A stretch of 9,915 bases of DNA from the NCBI GenBank assembly GCA_028284845.1, contig JANQQY010000415.1, positions 1-9,915 on the forward strand, given 5' to 3'. Made by a program: the position numbers and the translations under genes. A model generated the notes under the pieces. The model was given only the letters and a program-made list of their open reading frames with translations. It was not told the origin of the DNA and did not search any database. The first letter of the stretch is position 1, and each line of letters starts with the position of its first letter. This DNA is from Spirochaetales bacterium. GTDB taxonomy: Bacteria > Spirochaetota > Spirochaetia > DSM-27196 > SLST01. Below are positions 4,610-9,915 of this stretch, piece after piece.

Positions 4610-7423
4610 ATGATGAGCCGTCGATCAATCCGCACGCTGCGATCAAGACTTTCCATCCGCTTACCGCTTTCAATCCTTCTTGCATCTGCCTACTCGATCG
4701 GTCTTCTGGCTATTGGCGCGATCGCCTCCATTGGATATGTGATTTCCACGCGTGCGCTCATCTCAGAGGTTTCGGTAAGGCAAGGAACTGCGAGCGTCGA
4801 GTCCGTTGCGACAACCATTCGGCATCTGCTCCTCGCCGACTCCGAAGCAACACTCAGAGCGGTCGCGGAAAAGGCAGACTCCGTGATTCGCGACTTGGGT
4901 TGGCTCGAGGGTGATGGAGCCGCTCCTGATCTGGACTCGATCGAGACGTACATCGCTGCCGTCGAGATCTCTCCCACCGGCTACATATATGTTCTGGACG
5001 GAGAGGGCACAGTTGTCCTCCATCCGTTTCCCGATCTTGTTGGTGCCAACGTTGCAGACGATGAGGTGTTCCGCCAAATCGACGCAGTCCAGACCGGTTT
5101 TGTACGCTACCCGTGGGCGAATCCAGGCGAGGTAGAGGAGCGGGCAAAAGTAGCCTACTCGGTCTACGTCCCGGAGACCGATCTGTTCCTGGTCGCCAGC
5201 GACTACGTCCAAGGCATCCCGTCGCGACTGGCCCCGGGACGCCTTGAGGGGCTCGCGAGCGGACTGCTCTCGGACACCATCAAGTCGATTGTCATTCGTA
5301 GCGAGCGCGGTGACGAGGCATATACAACGGTCGGCTCACCTTCGTCCATCGCACCCGTTGCAGCATCAGACCAGATTCGTGGTCCATTCTTGGTCACCGC
5401 AACCATCGAGGATCTCGCTCTTGAGATCGACGCCGTTGTGGATCCCGCCGTCTACGACGAGCTGATGCGGCGGGTTGCCCGAAGCTCGACGATTGGGGTA
5501 GTAGCTGCATTTGTGGTGATTGCGGTCCTCAGCACCCTCGTCGCGAAGGCTATCGCCGGCCCCATCGAACGGCTCAATCGCCTCACCATGCAGCGTGTCG
5601 CCCGCGGGGTCGGTGGCGGGAGACTCGTAACCTCGCCAAGCCTCGCGGCCCTCATCCTCACTCAGCTCCGGCTCGTCGCCCGTATCGACTCCGAGCACAG
5701 CCTCCGGCGTACCGCAGAAGATCAGCTATCAATCTCTGAGACGGCGTTTATGCGGAGCGGCGAGGGTATCTGCGTCACCGACTCCGAGGGCACGATCAAG
5801 CGGGTCAACCCCGCCTTTGAACGGGTCACGGGGTACACGAGTGACGAAGTGATCGGAAAGAATCCGCGGGTCCTCAAGTCGACTCGACATACTTCGGATT
5901 TCTACTCGGAGATGTGGTCGAGCATCACGGCAAAGGGACGTTGGACCGGCGAGATCTGGAACAAGCGCAAGAGCGGTACCGAGTATCCGGAACTCCTCAA
6001 CATAACAGCGGTGTACGACTCTGCAAACGAGATCGACTCCTACGTCGCGGTCTTCCACGACCTCACAGAGGTGCACGATATGCGTGCGCGCCTGCGGCGG
6101 GCGACAACGCATGACACCCTGACCGGGCTACCAAACCGCGAGTACCTGATGGTTGCGACAGATCAGGCCCTTCTTCGGGCAACTCGCACACAAGGTCACG
6201 TTGCAATCCTCGTTCTCTCGATTGACGGATTTGAGGACATCGTCGATGGATTCGGACACGATGCAGCCGATAGGCTGCTGAAATGGGCTGCATCCAGGAT
6301 TGAGCAGCAGCTCCGTGGAGATGATATCGCGGCGGTGCTTGGCGGCGAGCTCTTTGGCGTCCTGCTGTCAAACGTAGAGGACTCCGAGCAGACGCCGGGA
6401 ATAGCGCGGCGCATCACTCTTGCGGTACGAGAGCCGTACGCCATCGCGGGTACCGTTCTCCGGCCATCGGTCTCAGTAGGAATCGCGACGCATCCGGTAT
6501 CGGGTAGCGAGCCGGCAGCTCTTCTGGACAATGCCACCGCCGCTCTTCACAACGCGAGGCGCGGTGGAAACGATGGGTTCGCGATTCACGACCCAAAGAT
6601 GAACTCAACCGCCCACGCCAAACTCGCGATCCAGTCACGGATTGGGCGCGCTATCGAGGAGCGTGAGATTCGCCCCGTCTTCCAGCCGATTCTGAACCTG
6701 CAATCCAACCAAGTAATCGGCGCAGAGGCGCTGGCGCGATGGTCTCGAAACGGCGAGATTGTGCCGCCGTCCGAGTTTCTGCCCTATATCGAGCAGACCT
6801 CGGCGATGACGCGCCTTGACACGTGGATCCTTGAAGCATCGCTTGAGGCACTCCGCTCGTCAGAGAACCTGCCAGCCGACTTCATGATGTCGTTCAACGC
6901 GGCACCCGTAGACCTTGCAAACCGCGCCTTTGTGGATCGCGTTCGCATCGTGATTGAAGCGAGCGACTGCGATCCGGAGAACGTTCGGATGGAGGTCACA
7001 GAAGCAGAGTCGATCCGAGACTTCAGGCTCGCCCGGGAGACGATCAGACAGATTCGCGAGATGGGAATATCGGTTTACCTGGACGACTTTGGCGAGGGCT
7101 ACTCGTCAATACGCTATCTCCGCGAGTTCGGGATTGACGGCGTCAAGCTTGACCGGCGGTACGTGATGGATGTCGCGACGTCAGATCGCGCGCGCTCGAT
7201 CGTTTCGGGGTTTGTCCAGCTCGTTCAGGGCCTTGGCCTTACGGCAATCGTTGAGGGAGTTGAAACAGAAGAACAGCTCGACTACCTCCGATCGATTGGT
7301 GCCGACTGTGCGCAGGGGTACGTGGTTGGACGGCCTCAGCCGATCGAGGAGATCAATGCACTCTTTGAGGACGGTGCCTCTTCCGCATCTCGACACGATG
7401 CAGAGCCGACGCACGCCACATAG
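4610..7423 (+). CDS. Cache-PAS-GGDEF(degenerate)-EAL membrane c-di-GMP phosphodiesterase
   Basis: This 937-residue signalling protein has a first membrane helix at about 20-47. A periplasmic Cache-type sensor spans about 50-290; GYIYVLDGEGTVVLHP, then LVGANVADDEVF, then KVAYSVYVPETDLFLVASDYV are typical of Cache domains. A second helix lies at about 293-314, followed by a short HAMP-like helix (GPIERLN), a PAS domain (~375-488, including VNPAFERVTGYTSDEVIGK), a GGDEF domain (~498-665) and an EAL domain (~672-925). The GGDEF signature is G578-G579-E580-L581-F582: the essential fourth-position Glu is Leu, so cyclase activity is doubtful. R569-x-x-D572 sits five residues before it, as in inhibitory c-di-GMP sites. 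The EAL domain keeps E706 (EAL), N763, E795, D825-D826 (DDFG), K846, E882 and Q902, so phosphodiesterase activity is expected. It probably lowers c-di-GMP in response to an extracellular small ligand. Tandem ATGs (4610, 4613) leave the exact start open. It converges with msrB across 8 bases. Confidence 0.93.
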   Translation: MMSRRSIRTLRSRLSIRLPLSILLASAYSIGLLAIGAIASIGYVISTRALISEVSVRQGTASVESVATTIRHLLLADSEATLRAVAEKADSVIRDLGWLEGDGAAPDLDSIETYIAAVEISPTGYIYVLDGEGTVVLHPFPDLVGANVADDEVFRQIDAVQTGFVRYPWANPGEVEERAKVAYSVYVPETDLFLVASDYVQGIPSRLAPGRLEGLASGLLSDTIKSIVIRSERGDEAYTTVGSPSSIAPVAASDQIRGPFLVTATIEDLALEIDAVVDPAVYDELMRRVARSSTIGVVAAFVVIAVLSTLVAKAIAGPIERLNRLTMQRVARGVGGGRLVTSPSLAALILTQLRLVARIDSEHSLRRTAEDQLSISETAFMRSGEGICVTDSEGTIKRVNPAFERVTGYTSDEVIGKNPRVLKSTRHTSDFYSEMWSSITAKGRWTGEIWNKRKSGTEYPELLNITAVYDSANEIDSYVAVFHDLTEVHDMRARLRRATTHDTLTGLPNREYLMVATDQALLRATRTQGHVAILVLSIDGFEDIVDGFGHDAADRLLKWAASRIEQQLRGDDIAAVLGGELFGVLLSNVEDSEQTPGIARRITLAVREPYAIAGTVLRPSVSVGIATHPVSGSEPAALLDNATAALHNARRGGNDGFAIHDPKMNSTAHAKLAIQSRIGRAIEEREIRPVFQPILNLQSNQVIGAEALARWSRNGEIVPPSEFLPYIEQTSAMTRLDTWILEASLEALRSSENLPADFMMSFNAAPVDLANRAFVDRVRIVIEASDCDPENVRMEVTEAESIRDFRLARETIRQIREMGISVYLDDFGEGYSSIRYLREFGIDGVKLDRRYVMDVATSDRARSIVSGFVQLVQGLGLTAIVEGVETEEQLDYLRSIGADCAQGYVVGRPQPIEEINALFEDGASSASRHDAEPTHAT

Positions 7424-7431
7424 TTGCTCCC

Positions 7432-7878
7432 CTACTCGGTCGCCTTCTCGAGCGAGACCGCGTTCATACAGTAACGAAGGCCGGTTGGAGGCGGGCCATC
7501 CGGAAAGACATGTCCCAAGTGTGCATCGCATGTGCTACAGATCGTCTCGACTCGTACCATCCCGTGTGATCGATCGGTGATGTAGGCGATGGCATTCTCT
7601 TTGATGGGTTGCGTGAACGAGGGCCAGCCGGTTCCGCTCTCAAACTTCTCGTTTGCGTCAAAGAGGAGGGCACCACAGCAGACGCACTGATATCGACCAG
7701 GCGTGAAGAGGCTGCACATCTCCGAACTGAACGGCCGCTCGGTACCCTTGCGGCGCGTCACCTGGTACTGCTCGTGCGTGAGCTGCTTCTTCCATTCTGC
7801 CTCTGACTTCTCTACGCGCCGGTCTGGGGTTGGATTCCCATTTTCTGCATATGCCAGCACAGCGTTCCATGTGATCAT
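7432..7878 (-). CDS. msrB: Peptide-methionine (R)-S-oxide reductase MsrB
   Basis: This 148-residue cytoplasmic enzyme (no signal peptide) reduces the R epimer of methionine sulfoxide in proteins, repairing oxidative damage with thioredoxin as usual reductant. Visible features are the structural zinc cysteines C65/C68 (YQCVCCGALLF) and C114/C117 (CSTCDAHLGHVF), the substrate segment FESGTGWPSF and the catalytic C137 in RYCMNAVSL. C55 (SEMCSLF) is a candidate resolving cysteine. The N-terminal MITWNAVLAYAENGNPTPDRRVEK is a recognised extension in one MsrB subfamily, which supports ATG at 7878 although no clear ribosome site precedes it. The gene follows the EAL-only gene by 35 bases on the same strand, so it is probably co-transcribed with it. 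Its 3' end is 8 bases from the stop of the convergent gene, with no convincing terminator between them. Confidence 0.96.
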   Translation of the reverse strand: MITWNAVLAYAENGNPTPDRRVEKSEAEWKKQLTHEQYQVTRRKGTERPFSSEMCSLFTPGRYQCVCCGALLFDANEKFESGTGWPSFTQPIKENAIAYITDRSHGMVRVETICSTCDAHLGHVFPDGPPPTGLRYCMNAVSLEKATE

Positions 7879-7888
7879 AGGCAGAAGG

Positions 7889-7916
7889 TAGTCGGAGAGC
7901 TACCGATCGGCGACTA
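7889..7916. repeat. Inverted repeat between the EAL-only gene and msrB
   Basis: TAGTCG (7889-7894) and CGACTA (7911-7916) form a perfect six-base inverted repeat around a 16-base interior containing the palindrome CCGATCGG (7903-7910). The right arm includes the EAL gene's TAG stop (minus strand). It could be a weak intercistronic RNA hairpin; there is no T run, so it is not a clear terminator. Confidence 0.3.
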
Positions 7917-8990
7917 ATCGCCCGCCGCCACCGATTCAGCCGGCACCGGCTTTGAGAAGTAGTAGCCCTGCAGATAGGCGGCTCCCGCATTCTTCACCCA
8001 GAGGTACTCGCCTTCGCGTTCAATCCCCTCAGCAATGGCGTGGATCCCCAGGTCCTTCGCGAGCGTCAGGAGACTCCGTACGATCGCTTCCTTGAACGGG
8101 TCTCGGTCGACGTCCCGGACAAGGTCGATATCGAGCTTCATGTAGTCGGGCCGCAACTGGCTCAGGGTCGTTAAGGAGTTGAAACCGGCGCCAAGGTCGT
8201 CGAGCGCAACCTTGAATCCGCGCTCGCGGTAGAAGTCGAGAATGCCAAGCAGATGATCAACGTCTGCGATGCGATCGCTCTCCACGACCTCGAATACCAC
8301 ATCGTCCGCGGACAGCCCGGCATTGTCGAGCTCTCGCATCGTGGTGTTCAGGCAGTACTCCGGCGTGTAGATGGTAGAGGGGTTGAAGTTGATAAAGAGC
8401 TTCGATTTCTTGGCGAGTCGTGCCCCTGACCGAATCGACGTGACCCGCGCCTCTCGATCAAGATAGAAGAGGAGGTCGGCCTTGCGGGCGGTATCAAAGA
8501 GAAAGCCCGGATTGATAATCGATCCATCGTCGGCAGTGCCACGACTCAGGCATTCGTAGGCGTAAACCTCTGTGGTGTCATCCGCACAGACGATGGGGTG
8601 AACGTAGGTAACCAGACGATTGTTCTCGAGCACATCGTGGACGACTCGGGCGTCAATACGCGCGAGGACTGAGTCAAGGGTTTCCATGTGGATGAGGTCG
8701 GCGATTGAGGCAGTGGTTTCCGACGGCATCAGAAGAGCGCGTGTATCACCCAGCTCTACTCGCGAGAGTTGTTCTGCAATACGTCCTGCCATCTCATCGA
8801 GTCGCTCGGAGTCGACCGAGACCTGCATGACCTCGGCCTCCTCTTCAACCGAGAGGCCCTCCTGTCGCAGCGCACGAACGAGCTTCTCTCTCGTCGCCAC
8901 AACCGGAGTGCTCAGGTAGAGGCTCAAGTCGCCCTCGAGTCGTCGAGGTAGCACTTCACATCGATCGCAGAGAGGACGTTTGCTCATCAT
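7914..8990 (-). CDS. EAL-domain c-di-GMP phosphodiesterase with N-terminal CxxC
   Basis: This 358-residue soluble protein has an EAL domain from about residue 120 to 350, and no GGDEF partner or membrane helix. The signature is ECL (E146-C147-L148), a tolerated variant. The other catalytic positions are intact: N203 (FINFNP), E234 (FEVVES), D264-D265 (LDDLGAGFNS), K285 (MKLDIDL), E321 (AEGIERE) and Q341 (LQGYYFSKP), so hydrolysis of c-di-GMP is expected. The first ~115 residues hold C8-D-R-C11 followed by an uncharacterised, largely helical region. I recall this arrangement from other stand-alone EAL proteins, but cannot say what it senses; metal or redox sensing by CxxC is a guess. The gene begins with tandem ATGs (8990, 8987) lacking a clear ribosome site. 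It lies 57 bases after the mtlD-like gene and 35 bases before msrB on the same strand, consistent with one transcript. Confidence 0.9.
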   Translation of the reverse strand: MMSKRPLCDRCEVLPRRLEGDLSLYLSTPVVATREKLVRALRQEGLSVEEEAEVMQVSVDSERLDEMAGRIAEQLSRVELGDTRALLMPSETTASIADLIHMETLDSVLARIDARVVHDVLENNRLVTYVHPIVCADDTTEVYAYECLSRGTADDGSIINPGFLFDTARKADLLFYLDREARVTSIRSGARLAKKSKLFINFNPSTIYTPEYCLNTTMRELDNAGLSADDVVFEVVESDRIADVDHLLGILDFYRERGFKVALDDLGAGFNSLTTLSQLRPDYMKLDIDLVRDVDRDPFKEAIVRSLLTLAKDLGIHAIAEGIEREGEYLWVKNAGAAYLQGYYFSKPVPAESVAAGD

Positions 8991-9047
8991 AAAAGCGTAT
9001 GCGAAGAGGCGGTCAGAGGCAAACGGGCGGAGAGAGGACTCTTGTGC

Positions 9048-9915
9048 TCAGCGGTTGCTCAATCGATCGAGGACAAGGCGCTCGTGCGACTCGGAGGGAT
9101 CAAGGGCGGTCATCTCCTCAACGAAGGAACGATCGCGGCTTCTGTTGTTGGCGATAGAAACGTCAGAATCGTTCTGCGAAACACCTTCAACACCAAATGC
9201 GAGTGCATCGTTCCAGAGCCGAGCAAGGACATCAAGCGAGTCAGGCGCTACGCTCGCGGCGAGTCTCATGCAACCAACGAGACGCTCGTCTCGGCCGGCT
9301 TTGCGCGCAATGTCCTGTCCGACTCGCTCCACGCTGTCGTTCAGGAGAGGACTCGCGAAACGAGCCAGCAGATCTTCTACGTGCTCTTGAAGCGACTCCT
9401 GATCAAAGACTCCGTCCCATTTGCGAAGCACAATCGTGGCGGCATGCTCCATCACCTCCTGAACTCGATCACGGATCGATGGGAGTGAGATCGCCTCAGC
9501 GATTGTGGTGAGCGAGGAGTCGTGGGCACGGGCAATCCACGCACAGGCGCCGTGGCCCAGGTTGTGGACAAAGAGCTTCCTGTCCATCCACGCCTCAATC
9601 GGGTCCACGAGTTCAAGACCGGCAACACCTGTGGGCATGGGGCCCCTCCAGTGCGCACCATCGACGTAGAGCGTATTGAACGCTTCGCAACGAATAACGA
9701 GCGGCAGCGCTCCACGCTCGCGGTCCTCCTGCGACCGGCGCGGTACCATCTTGCCAACGGCACATGCATGGACCGAGGGCGCATGCTGACCCACAAGCTC
9801 TTCCGCGAGCGCCCGTGGATCATGAATGTTCTCAGCGGCGATCAGGTCGAATGAGGTGATCGGTCGGTCAGCGGGAGCCCATTCTGCGAGATTCCCGAGT
9901 ACGATCCCAAAGGCT
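9048..9915 (-). CDS. mtlD: Mannitol-1-phosphate 5-dehydrogenase-like protein (N-terminus outside window)
   Basis: The minus-strand frame is open from the right edge to TGA at 9048-9050, giving ~289 C-terminal residues. About 90-100 residues, including the Rossmann NAD-binding start, should lie beyond the window, since the family is ~380 long. IAAENIHDP is followed by a conserved CEAFNTLYVDGAHWRG segment, then DRKLFVHNLGHGACAW (9552-9578 covers K..HN..H). These match the polyol-specific long-chain dehydrogenases, whose catalytic Lys, Asn and His are all present here. The enzyme would interconvert mannitol-1-phosphate and fructose-6-phosphate with NAD. A related hexitol-phosphate or tagaturonate/fructuronate reductase activity is possible because the family is broad. 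It is the upstream-most visible gene of the minus-strand cluster. No PTS mannitol gene is in the window. The GTG at 9794 is internal and not a true start. Confidence 0.82.
   Translation of the reverse strand, partial: AFGIVLGNLAEWAPADRPITSFDLIAAENIHDPRALAEELVGQHAPSVHACAVGKMVPRRSQEDRERGALPLVIRCEAFNTLYVDGAHWRGPMPTGVAGLELVDPIEAWMDRKLFVHNLGHGACAWIARAHDSSLTTIAEAISLPSIRDRVQEVMEHAATIVLRKWDGVFDQESLQEHVEDLLARFASPLLNDSVERVGQDIARKAGRDERLVGCMRLAASVAPDSLDVLARLWNDALAFGVEGVSQNDSDVSIANNRSRDRSFVEEMTALDPSESHERLVLDRLSNR

Noticed and set aside
4562..4612. A c-di-GMP riboswitch (GEMM type), suggested by GGTCACG in the leader of a c-di-GMP gene
   Set aside because: The leader is ~50 bases, too short, and the second helix, tetraloop and receptor are absent; only a simple six-base hairpin is supported.
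7424..7460. Possible bidirectional terminator between the convergent GGDEF/EAL gene and msrB (CGGTC at 7437-7441 with GACCG at 7456-7460)
   Set aside because: The stem is interrupted, lies inside msrB coding sequence and has no T run on either strand.
9048..9794. Treating GTG 9794 as the start of a complete 248-residue gene
   Set aside because: The frame continues to the right edge and the translated extension (SFDLIAAENIHDP) is characteristic of the MtlD family, so the gene is cut by the window.

Overview
The window comes from a moderately GC-rich bacterial chromosome. Most genes are tightly packed and show codon-driven GC bias; the only clearly AT-rich stretch is the gap at about 4480-4570. 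A periplasm-facing Cache sensor and a membrane-tethered thioredoxin-like protein suggest a free-living, probably Gram-negative bacterium that uses c-di-GMP signalling and catabolises sulfated or otherwise decorated carbohydrates. I cannot place it taxonomically from sequence alone. A spirochaete or another polysaccharide-degrading aquatic lineage would fit, but that is a guess. I see no rRNA, tRNA, CRISPR array, insertion sequence or phage gene, and no gap without a gene exceeds about 140 bases.

Region 1 (1-3928) is a carbohydrate/sulfate-ester locus. The C-terminal end of a GH95-like glycosidase overlaps by 4 bases (ATGA) with a cytoplasmic-type formylglycine sulfatase. An AraC-family regulator on the minus strand converges on the sulfatase. 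Divergent from the regulator is a sugar-phosphate-isomerase/epimerase-like TIM barrel. The divergent intergenic region holds a 10-of-11 direct repeat (CACAGTTCRAT) spaced exactly 22 bp. A further exact copy lies inverted about 240 bp away, inside the regulator gene. This resembles the AraC operator/looping layout and is the best candidate regulatory system in the window.

Region 2 (3981-4469) is a small protein with one membrane anchor and a thioredoxin-like CPIC motif, which lacks the usual cis-proline.

Region 3 (4470-9915) is centred on c-di-GMP. An AT-rich promoter region carries a perfectly symmetric CRP-type palindrome (AAATGTGA-N6-TCACATTT) upstream of a 937-residue Cache-PAS-GGDEF-EAL protein. 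Its GGDEF motif is degenerate (GGELF), but the RxxD inhibitory-site motif and all EAL catalytic residues are kept, so it is probably a phosphodiesterase. It converges, 8 bp apart, with a minus-strand cluster reading right to left: a mannitol-1-phosphate 5-dehydrogenase-like gene (cut by the right edge), an EAL-only protein with an ECL variant motif and an N-terminal CxxC, and msrB (methionine-R-sulfoxide reductase). Two probable c-di-GMP phosphodiesterases therefore flank msrB.
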